Shown one piece after another: positions 52,273 through 64,000 of a stretch of DNA of 64,000 nucleotides. Every line of letters starts with the position of its first letter. Position 1 is the stretch's first letter. The notes beneath the pieces are model-generated. The model searched no databases. It was not told the DNA's origin and saw only the letters and a program-made list of their open reading frames with translations. The translations under genes were made by a program, and so were the position numbers. Origin of the DNA: Adiantum capillus-veneris (lineage: Eukaryota; Streptophyta; Polypodiopsida; Polypodiales; Pteridaceae); contig CM043955.1 in assembly GCA_014529385.2 (NCBI GenBank), positions 143,725,640-143,789,639 of the forward strand. Direction: 5' to 3'.

Positions 52273-53036
52273 ATGGACGAATGGCTGAAGGAATTTTCTA
52301 ACTGGAGGACGCAAGAAGAGGAAATGATGGAGGCACTAGCTGCCTTCATTGAGGTGCTACTGCTAGGCTGCAGTGTTGTCAGCATTCAAGAGGTAAATTC
52401 TCCATCTCGTGCCGCTCGTTCTAACTATAAATCAAAAGCATCAGGTGGGAGGTCGGTGAAGTGCTATCATTGTTGTCAACCAAGGCACACTGTCAATGAG
52501 TGCCAGCAACAAAGGCAGCGAAAGGGCCGAAGTCATCTACATCGACATTCATCGCGAAGAAGTCATTCACGTCAAGGAAGGGAAGCAAACGGTGAGACCT
52601 CTTTCCCTAAAGAAACTGCATTCAAAATTATAACTCCAAAGTGGCCTAAAGGGGCTGCTCAATCCAAAGGCAAGGAGAAGATAAGCCAGTCTGGAAACAC
52701 ATGACCCCGAAGGGAGAAGCATCTGGCCAAGCAAGTGCTTCAAGCTCAGAAAGCCGGGTTGTACCCACTTTGTCAAGTAAGAAGTCATCCGAAGCTAAGC
52801 AGCGAAATGTCTCCTACCGATTTGCACGACGCATGCGAGTGCTACCAATCCACTTCGACAATCCGGAAGAAGAAGTGGTAAGAAGATTCCCATGTCCTAG
52901 AGAAGAGTGGTTCGGCTACTGCTCTCGCTGTTTTGGGAGGCGAGTGGAGGATCTTCCTCCTCTCCCTGTACAACTTATCCTGAAGAAAATCTCTACCACG
53001 GGAGAAACCCAATGGGTTGGGGACGAGTTGCAATAA
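52273..53036 (+). pseudogene. Gypsy B ORF1 (upstream of gag) with CCHC zinc knuckle
   Basis: The first frame, 52273-52704, starts MDEWLKEFSNWRTQEEEMM. It has a zinc knuckle C-x2-C-x4-H-x4-C (CYHCCQPRHTVNEC, near residues 64-77), then an Arg/His/Ser-rich stretch. A frameshift near 52700 leads to 52701-53036, with a YRFARRMRVLPIHFD segment. Further broken frames run to about 53500. An extra ORF between the 5' LTR and gag is typical of Ogre-type Tat elements; its role there is unknown. The knuckle suggests RNA binding. Confidence 0.65.
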
Positions 53037-53564
53037 CTGAATGGAGTAGAATTCATGCAACACGCCGATTACAGAAATTACCTACAATTGCTGTTAGCCA
53101 AGAGGCTGGGAGTGGTCAGGCGCGTCGCCATCACCCCGTATGTGCTGAGCAACGAAGGAAAGGTAGAGCCCATGAAAGACGACGACCTCTTGTGGATGTG
53201 CCGACTCATCAACACTGGCACGGTAAGAGTATAAGTAAGTATTCCACCCTCTTTGTATGATGGAAAATGGGCCGATGGCATTCCCGTTCAGATGCCTACA
53301 GCATATGCATGTGAATATCTATGTAGATAGGAAAGTCTTCTACCAACAAAAGATCGTACACCTATTCGGTGCGGCGGTACTAGGAGAAATCCTCAATTCC
53401 CCGAACCCTATCATTCTCCCCATATTAGATTATCATCATTCCTTTAATGTCTCTATCTTTATCCTGTTTTAACCTATCCACCCACCCCTGTAAAAAGCCG
53501 CTATGAGCCGCTACTGTTAATGTAATGTAAAAAAAAAAGGGTTTGTAATTCCTGAGTCACCACC

Positions 53565-54809
53565 GTGGCAAGTGTTTCTTTCCCCACGTTCAGTGGAAAG
53601 AAGGGAGAGGATCTCACCACCAACTTTTTGGATGATTTCGACATTGCTTGTGTCATCTCCAACAAAGATGACGACATTTCACGACTTAGAATTTTTCCTC
53701 TACTGATGAAAGTAGAGGCCAAGTCCTGGTATAATGCATTGCCCCAGGCTACCAAGAATGCATGGGATGTGTTAAGGGCTACTTTTGTAAAGAGGTTTGG
53801 TGAAGGCACAACCTCTGAGAAGCTATGGCAGCTACTGACAGAATTAAAGCAGGGAGGCCTGCTGGAGTATGCCACCTACAAGTCCAAATTTGTGGACTTA
53901 TGGGAGAGATGGGTTGCCTCACTGGAGTAAGGTGAAGGAGCGCCTAATTTTCTAAAGAAGGACAGTTTCATTGTTGGTCTATGGTCGCCGCTTAGAGAGA
54001 AGGTGAAGGGAAGGTTTCCTGCAACATATGAGTTGGCAGTCGAAGTAGCCCACCTTAAAGACAAGAAACTGTGCATGCAAGCAAGAGTAAACGAGTCAGA
54101 GGAAACAAGCTCGGCCCGACCAACCCTAGTGGCTGCAAAAACAACCAATCATAGAGTCCAACCACAGGAGGCATCAGAAGAGCAGCAAGACCTGCTGAGT
54201 CGCATCACCACCAAACTAGAGAGTTTATCTGTGCATCTGGTGCAGCAAGGGCATGCATCTGGCAGAAACCCATAACAAGGAAGGGGACAACAAAGGCAGA
54301 ACCCAGAGTACCACTGTTACAACTGCGGGGAAGATGGCCATCGAATGTACTACTTTTCACACCCGAGGAGGCATAATTTCAATAGAGGGGGGAGACAGAA
54401 TCAGATCTCTCAGCCAAGAGCAAGACCACCACCACCTAGGCAACCAGGACCAATCCCACCGGTCCAAATCCTTCGACCACCTATACAACAGCAACCACCA
54501 CCCCAACCTCTCATTCCGCCACTACCCCCACCACCTGTTGTGAACCAAGCGGTGAGTGTTATTAGCTTGGAGGCTAAAGGGAAGGCGAAGGTAGAAGAAT
54601 CGGCCCGAGAGAAGCACAAAGGAAAAGCGAAGGTAGAAGAAGTGGATGCTATGGGAGTGAAGCGTGCGAGGCATGAGGAGGCATCTCAAAGAGAAGAGAA
54701 GATGAAAGGAAAGGCCAAGTCTAGCAAGCAAGCAGCTAAACCGCGACGGAAGATAGACATCGTGGACTTCTCACTAGGTGAGTATGCAAAACCCTATGAC
54801 TTAGTTTAG
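53565..54809 (+). pseudogene. Gypsy B gag
   Basis: The frame is continuous apart from TAA stops at 53928 and 54273. FPTFSGKKGEDLTTNFLDDF and AKSWYNALP mark the retrotransposon gag domain; the WDVLRATFVKRFG block follows. A zinc knuckle near 54310-54350 reads C-Y-N-C-G-E-D-G-H-x4-F, so the last Cys is replaced by Phe. A Pro/Gln-rich linker and a Lys/Glu-rich tail follow. The same frame passes a TAG at 54807 into the protease, so gag and pol were probably one fused ORF. Confidence 0.85.
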
Positions 54810-54812
54810 GAT

Positions 54813-55244
54813 GTGTTAATGCATGGCCCGAAGATAACTTGGCCCCAATTACTCCACCTTGCACCCAGAATGAGGAGGCAATGGACGAAAATGGTAAGTA
54901 CCAAGAAATCAAGACCCAAGATAACTAGGGCTATCTCTGGGAGGGATCTCGACGACATCCTGCCAACCATGGACGCTCACATTAAAGGGAAACGAATTTC
55001 AAACATCTACATAGATGGTGGCGCGCAAATATGCGTCATGAGTGAAAAGATGATGCACCATCTAGGTCTAGAGGTAAGTAGGCCGGCACCCTGCCGAGCC
55101 AAGATGGCAAACAATGTAAGAGTGAAATGCGTAGGCATTGTAAATGCGGTCAAAGTAAAAGCATTCAATACAGAAGTGGAGGTAGACATCTTCGTCATGC
55201 CACACAAAGGGGAGGGCTACCCCATCATTCTTGGGAGGCCTTAG
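54813..55244 (+). pseudogene. Gypsy B aspartic protease
   Basis: The NIYIDGGAQICVMSE motif (near 55000-55045) is a retropepsin active site of the D-G-G-A form seen in some gypsy elements. It is followed by a VDIFVMPHKGEGYPIILGRP block that marks the end of the retropepsin fold. A TAG at 55242 sits where Trp (TGG) is usual in ILGRPWL, and the same frame continues into pol. Confidence 0.82.
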
Positions 55245-55247
55245 CTT

Positions 55248-56240
55248 ATGGCTATGGAAGCTAAACAAGACTGGAGCACCGGGATGATCCAGATGAAGGA
55301 TGCTAAAGGGAAGTCCATATTCTACGACATGAGGACTGGGAAGCAGCGCAACATGATTTTGGAGGCTTCAGAAGACGATTCCACCAGCGACTACTCGTCT
55401 ACCTCAGGAGAAGAAATGACCACCACCGACGGAAGTGACAGTAGCATCGAAGTGATGGGGGTCATTCTTAAAGACCCAAACAAATTAATACAATCTGAAA
55501 CAACCTCGACAAACCAAGAGGGATCATCAGGTATGCAGTCCTTGGAGGATGCAGGTAAGCTACAAAAAATGCTCTCAAATGAGTTAACCAATGAAGAAAG
55601 GAAGGAGTACATCTCCATGCTAGGTAACTTCACTACTTTGTTCATTGATGGCTATGACAAGATCACAGGAATTATAGTAGTACAACACCACATAAAGCTC
55701 AAGGAAGGCAGTAAACCCGTAGTACAAAATCTCAGAAGACTTGGAGTAATCCAACAAGAGGCATTGCTTAAAGAAGTGAGAAGTTTGCTACAAGCAGGCT
55801 TCATCTATCCTGTCGAAGACTCAGAATGGGTCTCCCCAGTAGTAGTCACACCGGAAAAAAAAATGGTAAGTGGAGAGTCTGTGTGGATTATAAACCTCTC
55901 AATGCAGCCACGAAGAGGGACCACTTTCCCCTCCCATTCCAGGATGAAATACTCAATGAAGTGGCAGGTCACGAGCAATACACAGCATGCGATGGCTACT
56001 CAGGATACTTCCAGATTAGCATTGCAGAGGAGGATCAAAAGAAGACAACCTTCATCACACCTTGGGGATGTTTTGCCTACAGAGTGATGCCGTTTGGCCT
56101 CACTAACGCCCCGGCCACGTTTCAACGCTATGTGACTTTTGTTTTTCAACCCTAATTTGGAACATCAATATGGGTTTCATAGATGATTTTTGCATTTATA
56201 GCTCATGAGCCCTTCATTTAAGCAAAGTCTATGATGGCTT
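55248..56240 (+). pseudogene. Gypsy B reverse transcriptase
   Basis: The first frame (to about 55865) covers an acidic Ser/Asp linker and the QEALLKEVRSLLQAGFIYPV block. A nine-A run near 55855 marks a frameshift. The next frame, to 56155, has KNGKWRVCVDYKPLNAATKRD, then GYSGYFQI and FGLTNAPATFQR. After another shift the catalytic F-I-D-D box lies at 56176-56187 with both aspartates. It copies element RNA into DNA. Confidence 0.88.
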
Positions 56241-56256
56241 AACCAAGCTGCAAACC

Positions 56257-56860
56257 TTGGGTGGCCAACTCAACGTGGACAAGTGTCACATTGGTGAGAG
56301 CAAAGTCACTCTCCTTAGTCATGTAATTTCAGCAAAAGGAATCGAGGCTGACCCTAGCAAGATTCAGGCCCTGGTATCTTTATCGTCACCCACCACTGCC
56401 AAGCAGGTGGTTTCTTTCCTTCAAAAGGTAAGATACTTAAGCAGGTTCATTCACCTGCTATCTCAAGTGGTCCTTCCCCTACAACAACTTGCCCAGAGGG
56501 ATGTCTTCTCATGGAGTGAAGAGAACGAGCAACAGTTTACTGAGGTGAAGCAAATCCTAGCTAAGCTTCCCACTATTTCACCTCCTAAGTGGGATGAGCC
56601 ATTTTATGTGAACCCTAGTGTGGGAAGTGATACACTCGGAGTAGTGCTAATGTAAAAGGACCCCAAGACTTCTTTCATGTGCCCTATTTACTTCTCTAGT
56701 CGTGTCATGACCCCGTCGGAAAAAGGATTTACCGAAGTAGAACACATGGTTCTGGCACTAATGTTTGCTACCACAAAGTTCCGCTCCTATCTCCTGCCTA
56801 GACCCTTTGTAATCCTAACAATGGAAGAGGTTTTCCCATATGTAATATGACACATGGATG
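56257..56860 (+). pseudogene. Gypsy B RT connection and first RNase H
   Basis: The frame 56257-56655 has the LGHVIS-type motif (here LLSHVISAKGIEADPSKIQAL), a YLSRFIHLLSQV segment and FSWSEENEQQF, standard for the gypsy RT thumb and tether. RNase H-like sequence follows past a TAA near 56653, with SSRVMTPSEKGFTEVEHMVLAL. The first catalytic Asp of this RNase H looks replaced (NPSVGSDTLG), which is common in Tat elements where this domain decays to a connection role. Confidence 0.8.
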
Positions 56861-57045
56861 TCTCATCTAGGATCTCAAAGTGGTTAATTAGACTACAAGA
56901 GTTTGACTACACCATGCAAGTAGAAAACTCCACCAGGGCTAGTTTAGCGGGAATTCTCACTCATCTCCATTATGAGAAGAAGCTGAAGGTCAACACGGAA
57001 GCAAAGGAAGAAACACCAACGATAGAAAGTCCTAATCTAGAGAGA

Positions 57046-57306
57046 GCTCACTCTCTTTTCTTTGACGGAGCATACAAGAGAACAATGGATCAGTTTGCAG
57101 GCATGGTCATTTTCAATGAACGGCAAGAAAGAGTATTCTCCATGGGGCAGTTATTACACTCCCACTCCAACAATGAAGCAGAATATGCAGCCCTAATTCT
57201 TGGGTTGGAACAATGTATTTCACAAAGAATTCAGTGCCTGAATGTGTTCGGCGACGCTTTGCTTTTGATAAGGCAGATAAATGGCACCTGGGATTGTAAA
57301 AATTAG
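57046..57306 (+). pseudogene. Gypsy B archaeal-type RNase H (second RNase H)
   Basis: LFFDGAYKR gives the first catalytic Asp, NNEAEYAAL the Glu and VFGDALLLIRQING the next Asp, the pattern of archaeal-like RNase H. Among plant gypsy elements this duplicated domain marks the Tat lineage. It is read in the 56854-57306 frame and ends at a TAG. More of the domain end is seen in other frames up to ~57420 (DLLKKFEAVKLFHV). Confidence 0.85.
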
Positions 57307-57485
57307 GTTTTACTTGGTCAACTTCGCCAAGTTAAGGACCTTCTAAAGAAGTTTGAAGCAGTGAAACTATTCCATGTCCTAGAGCAGAAAATCAAGAGGC
57401 AGATGCGCTAGCTAAAGAAAGAATACAAGACGTTCCTGTAGGGGCGATCAAATTAAAACTACCCCTCTTCCAAGGTAGTGATGCT

Positions 57486-58882
57486 ATGCCTGATGTCATC
57501 AGTTTTTTAGATACAAGAGAATGTCCAACAAGACACACCAAAGGCCAAAAAGAGTGGCTGGTAAAGAAGGCTACTAGGTACTACCTTATAGACGACCACT
57601 TGTATTGTAAGGGCAAAGATCAAATTCTCACGCGGGTGCCAACCTCCAGTGAAATCACAGAGGTAATTTCAAGTTGCCATGATGGCGTCTGCGGCGGTCA
57701 TTTTGCTCTAGATATCACCAGTAGGAAGATTCTACTGGCAGGATACTTTTGGCCTAGTTTGAACAGGGATGTACACCATTGGTGTAAAACGTGCAAGGCT
57801 TGTCAAGTGGCCAGTGATCGCACATTAACCTACGAGCCACAAACCCCTATCATTTCATATGGTCCTTTTGAGAAATGGGGAATAGATGCAATCGGTCCTT
57901 TACCAAGGGCCCAATCAGGTAAATTGTACATCATAGTGGGTGTAGACTACATGACTCAATGAGCAGAAGCAACGGCCACCACCCGCATTACAGCCCAAGA
58001 GGTGGCAAAGTTCATTTTTGAGCATATTGTTTGCCGTTTTGGCACTCCTCTTGAGATAATATCAGATAGAGGACCAGGATTCAGAGGGGATTTGGTGGGA
58101 GAACTGTTGAATAAGTTAGGCATCACACGTCGGCATTCCACACCATACTATCCACAATGCAATGGTCTGGTAGAGAAGGTAAATGGAATGATTTGCAAAA
58201 TCATCACAAAACAGGTGAACAACCACACAGGGGAGTGGGATAAACATCTCATGGCAGCTCTTTGGGCCTACAGAACAACGTTCCGAACATCACTAGGTTT
58301 CACTCCTTTCCATCTAGTTTATGGGAAGGAGGAAATTCTACCCATTGAGGTACAAATAGCCAGCTTACGAGTTTTGGCTAGCAGACACATCGTCCAATTG
58401 TAAACCTCCGAAACCACATCTTGGATCTGGAGAGACTCCAACTGGATAGGGAAGAAGCAATCAATCACTATGCAGCACAAGTAGAACGACGCCGGCTCTC
58501 CCGTATTCTTACACTCACCCTTTACACTAGGAAATCAAGTCCCTTAAAGAAAAGGTACACATTAACTTTCAATCAAGGGCTTAAAGAAAAGGGACTGGAA
58601 AGAGGCATGTTAGTACTGCGATACGACAACAGATTTGACACTAGGAAGGATAAGAAATTCCAACCCAGATGGGAAGGGCCATTCATCATCAAGAAACGCT
58701 ATGACAACGGTAGCTATAAGCTGATGGAAGCAGATGGGAGAATTCACAAGACTAGGGTCAATGGATGGAGACTGAAAAGGTATTTTCTTAGGTTTGACCC
58801 AGAATTCATGCTAGACATTCCAGAGGAGGGAGAACCCTCTAACTCTACAGCTAAGGAAGCAGAAGGAGGGCTAGAAGCATGA
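57486..58882 (+). pseudogene. Gypsy B integrase
   Basis: An H-H-C-C zinc module (CHDGVCGGHF ... WCKTCKACQ), the D-D-E core (WGIDAIGPLP, ISDRGPGF, NGLVEKVNG) and an LWAYRTTFRTS block are present. A C-terminal GPF module (WEGPFIIKKRYDNGSYKL) is followed by a NGWRLKRYF end. A TGA near 57960 stands where Trp is usual, and a frameshift near 58400 separates core and C-terminus. A 32-bp stretch at 58496-58527 is foreign to the family and is found again in the 5' LTR. Stop at 58880-58882. Confidence 0.9.
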
Positions 58883-58893
58883 ATGCCTCTAGC

Positions 58894-58910
58894 CAAAGGG
58901 AGAGGGCTAA
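58894..58910 (+). promoter_or_regulatory. Polypurine tract of gypsy B
   Basis: AAAGGGAGAGGGCTAA precedes TGATAGCCG of the 3' LTR. Confidence 0.85.
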
Positions 58911-61139
<2,229 letters not shown>

Positions 61140-61143
61140 GCAA
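61140..61143. repeat. Target site duplication GCAA of gypsy B (right)
   Basis: Identical to 49890-49893. Confidence 0.8.
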
Positions 61144-62345
61144 CAATAATCCAGATAAATCTTTCAATCTAACTGTACCATTGGAGAAGACCCATTCTAC
61201 CTCAAATGGTCCTCCCTAGGCAATCTTCAGGTTTGGCTTCTTTGGACCTAGTCTAAACTGATATAGAAGCACCAAATCTCCTTTCTGAAATTACGAACCT
61301 TAATTCGGTGATCATGTTAGTTCTTCCTTCGTTGTTGAACAATTTCCTATTCCAGCATAGCCCGTTGCCTGAGTTCATCTAACTGAATCAGTTCATCTAG
61401 GCGCTTTTTCAGATTGTGGCTGAAGTCTAAGCCATACTTCACATCCATTCTCAAACTTGGGATCACAAACTCCATGGGAACCATAGCTTCAGTGCCATAC
61501 ACCATTCTGAATGGTGTCATTCCAATAGTGACCTTATAAGTTGTCCTATATGCCCATAGAGTATTCTGGAGTTTCAAATCCCACTGGTCTGGTTTCTTTT
61601 GCACCACCTTAGTGAGAAAATAGTCTTTATTATCTTGTTGCTACTTTCAGCCTGTTCATTGCATCTGGGATAGTAAGGAGTACATTTCCAATGCTTGACT
61701 GAAAGCATATCCAATAGGATTTCCATAGTGTCATTGATCAAATGTGTTCCTTGATCTGACACAATCTCTACTGGACATCCATAGCGGCAGAAAATATTCT
61801 CAAATAGAAACCTTGCAATTGACTTGGCTGTGTTGTTAGGAAGAGCCTTAGCTTCAACCCACTTAGTTACATAACAAGTAGCCATTACTATGTACTTGTT
61901 CTTCCTGGGTGTAACCTTCTTAAAAGGTCCCATAAAATCTAGTCCCCATTTCATGAACACTCCCAGTGGTTGTATTGGCATCAAAGGAGTCATATCTACA
62001 GTTGTTGGTCAACACATTATTTGTCATATGTCACAAGTCTTACAAAAACTTCTGACATCAGCAATCAGTGTTTGACACCACAGACCAGCTTGCAAAATCT
62101 TCTTGTAGGTTACTTCATTGGAAAAGTGTCCACCAGATTCACCATTATGTGCTTCTGAAATCACTTGCATTCTTCCTTCCATAGGGACACAACGTCGAAG
62201 TATACCAACAACACCCAGTCGATAAAGTAATCCTCCGATGATAGTAAATTTCAGGCTTTTTATGATCAGAGCTTTCTTCTGGTTCTACTTCTAGTCCTCT
62301 GGAAAAGTACCTTGAGAAATAAATTGATAAACATCGTACCATTCA
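61144..62345 (-). pseudogene. Gypsy A integrase
   Basis: From the N-terminal side: a zinc module with HNGESGGHF and FCKTCDI (the last Cys position is broken by a stop); core residues WGLDFMGPF, VSDQGTHL and NEQAESSNK (D, D, E all present); then, after a frameshift near 61590, LWAYRTTYKVTIGMTPFRMVYG and a GPFEVEWVFSNGTVRLKDL end. Stops lie within 61144-61347. The frame is cut at 61144 by gypsy B and resumes at 49889. Confidence 0.88.
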
Positions 62346-62371
62346 GGATCAACTGATTCTCCTGCCTCTAA

Positions 62372-62856
62372 CTAAAATAAGTCAGCGTCCACCACTGGTT
62401 CATCTCTCAAGGGTGATTCTGAATAACCTTCCGTACTTCTTGAGAGAAAATCAGCTCCACAATGATTCTTGCCAAGCTTATGGAAAATTCTGAATTCAAA
62501 CTCCATTAGGAATATCATCCATCTTATCAGCCTGCCTTGAATAATGACTTTATTAATCAGAAACAGAAGAGCCTGATGGTCCACATAAAAGTGGAACAAA
62601 TTTCCCAACAGGTAATGCCTGAACTTTGTAGCGTTGAAAACCATTCCAAGGGCTTCTCTCTCAGTAGTTGTATAGCCTTGTTCAGCCTGACTGAATCTGT
62701 GAGACTGGCAAAATAAACCGGATAATCAGTCCTTCCGTCTGGCTGAGCTAATATTTCCCCCATTGCCAATCTCGAAGCATCTACATGTACGTGAAAAATA
62801 ATATCCTAGTTTTGGCTGCCTAAGGACTGGTTTACTGATAATGGCCTTTTTCAGAT
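62372..62856 (-). pseudogene. Gypsy A RNase H
   Basis: Broken frames with TTEREALGMVFNATKFRHYLLG and FYVDHQALLFL (the usual TDHxAL site), then GRLIRWMIFLMEFEF and FLSRS, the standard end of gypsy RNase H. The upstream catalytic Asp region is frameshifted (near 62760). Confidence 0.82.
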
Positions 62857-62857
62857 T

Positions 62858-63992
62858 CTAGAAGCTCTCCTCACATTCAGCAGTCCAGTTGAACTTACTG
62901 GTCTTCTTTGTAAGCTCATATAGTGGTACTGCTTGAGAAGCAAACTTATGTACGAATCTTCTATAGAAATTCACATAACCCAAGAAAGAGCTCAACTCTG
63001 AAGCATTTCTGGGTGCTTTAGCTTGCTGAGCACACTGAATTTTTTCATTGGCCATCTCTATTCCATTTCGGGAAACCACATGTCCCAGTAGCTATCCCTT
63101 CTAGACTAGGAAAATAGATTTGAATGGATTCAAACAAATCCACTTCTCCTGACAGTGTTTGAAAACCATCTCTAGGAATAGTAGGTAATGTTCCTCATCT
63201 GAATAGACAGTAAAGTTATCCATAAAAATGGCGAGGAACCTATGAAGGAATTCATTAAACATCTCCATCATACACCGCTGAAAGGTAGCTGGTGCATTGC
63301 ACAGGCCAAAAGGCATCACCAGATACATGAAAGCTCCCCACTCAGTGATGAAAGTGGTCTTGGCTCTATGTTCAGGAGCGATCTGTAACTGGTTATAGCC
63401 ATTGTGACCATCCATGAAGCTATACATTTCATATCCTGCGATCTCATCAAGCAACATGTCAGTAAAAGGCAATGGAAATGGATCTTTGATTGTTTGGGCG
63501 TTGAGTTTCCTATAGTCGACACAAACTCTCAATTTCCCATTCTTCTTGGGAACGATGACTATGGGAAATAGCCAATCACTATTGGCCACCTCTATGATGA
63601 ACCCAGCCTTGAGAAGATTATCAATCTCCTCTTGACCTTCTTTGCATAGTTGGGGTCATCCGATATCTTTGCATTCGTACTGGCCTAGCATCTGGCTTCA
63701 GCGATATTCGGTGCTGACATACTTCAAGATCCACTCCCTTCAGGTCTGTATGTTCCCAGGCAAACACGTCTTTATAGTTCTGGAACATCTTACTTGCCTT
63801 TTCCTTCATTTCCGGGTTGAGATGCTTGTTGACCTTGATCATCCTAGGACTATCCTCTAATCCTAGGTTCCATTCCTCCACTTCTTGGTCGCCTGGAAGC
63901 AACCAATTAGGCCCGCCTCCTTTTTGTTTGGTCGACTCTTCAGCATAATCCCAGGATGGTCCATTCATTTCTGAATCAGCATTCTGATCCAC
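62858..63992 (-). pseudogene. Gypsy A reverse transcriptase
   Basis: The N-terminal part (63992-63621) has KDVFAWEHTDLKGVD and HRISLKPDARPVRMQRYR. A frameshift near 63620 leads to 63589-63101 with VPKKNGKLRVCVDYRKLN, FMDGHNGYNQ and FGLCNAPATFQR. The catalytic box at 63215-63226 reads F-M-D-N instead of F-M-D-D, so the second catalytic Asp is lost. A stop near 63101 and a thumb region with LGHVVSRNGIEM and FLGYVNFYRRFV follow. Confidence 0.9.
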
Positions 63993-64000
63993 TGGGTACT

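Overview
This window is plant nuclear DNA made almost entirely of retroelements; I found no intact host gene and no tRNA or rRNA gene. The evidence for a land plant is Ty1/copia and Ty3/gypsy elements with plant-type primer sites, very long CT, TG and TA microsatellites, a gypsy element with an extra archaeal-type RNase H (a Tat-lineage trait), and large LTR elements without pol. The plant group cannot be fixed from this stretch. A large-genome plant (fern, lycophyte or gymnosperm) is my guess only.

Layout. 1-758: relic copia gag. 759-3486: non-coding DNA with two tandem duplications and an old LTR scrap. 3487-7096: copia element with matching LTRs but the integrase deleted. 7735-13615: minus-strand gag-only element with 1.77-kb LTRs. 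14007-15330: tandem duplication. 17088-18655: gypsy integrase fragment bracketed by 88-bp TG...CA direct repeats. 18895-26416: minus-strand 7.5-kb LTR element with LTRs, primer site, polypurine tract and a 5-bp target duplication but no gag-pol. It carries a 32-bp minisatellite and, antisense to itself, what looks like the last two exons of a cellular gene. 28672-33836: a second minus-strand LTR element without pol, with a tRNA-Asp-type primer site, a perfect 5-bp target duplication and one unusual ORF.

37689-64000 is a three-level nest. The oldest layer is a minus-strand Penelope-like element (37689-45012), with a decayed RT ORF between 1-kb direct repeats (pLTRs) and a 119-bp TG tract at its end. 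Its upstream pLTR is cut at 45013 by a minus-strand gypsy element (gypsy A), which runs off the right edge. Gypsy A has pol and then, on the same strand, an unrelated 3.5-kb ORF before its 3' LTR. Gypsy A pol is in turn split at codon level by an 11.2-kb plus-strand Tat-like gypsy element (gypsy B, 49894-61139) with 2.3-kb LTRs and a 4-bp GCAA target duplication.

None of the elements is visibly autonomous: each has stops, frameshifts or missing domains. Many of the stops fit C-to-T decay of methylated DNA. The most notable items are the Penelope-like element in a plant, the long ORF downstream of gypsy pol, the antisense exon pair, and the short-repeat-bracketed integrase.
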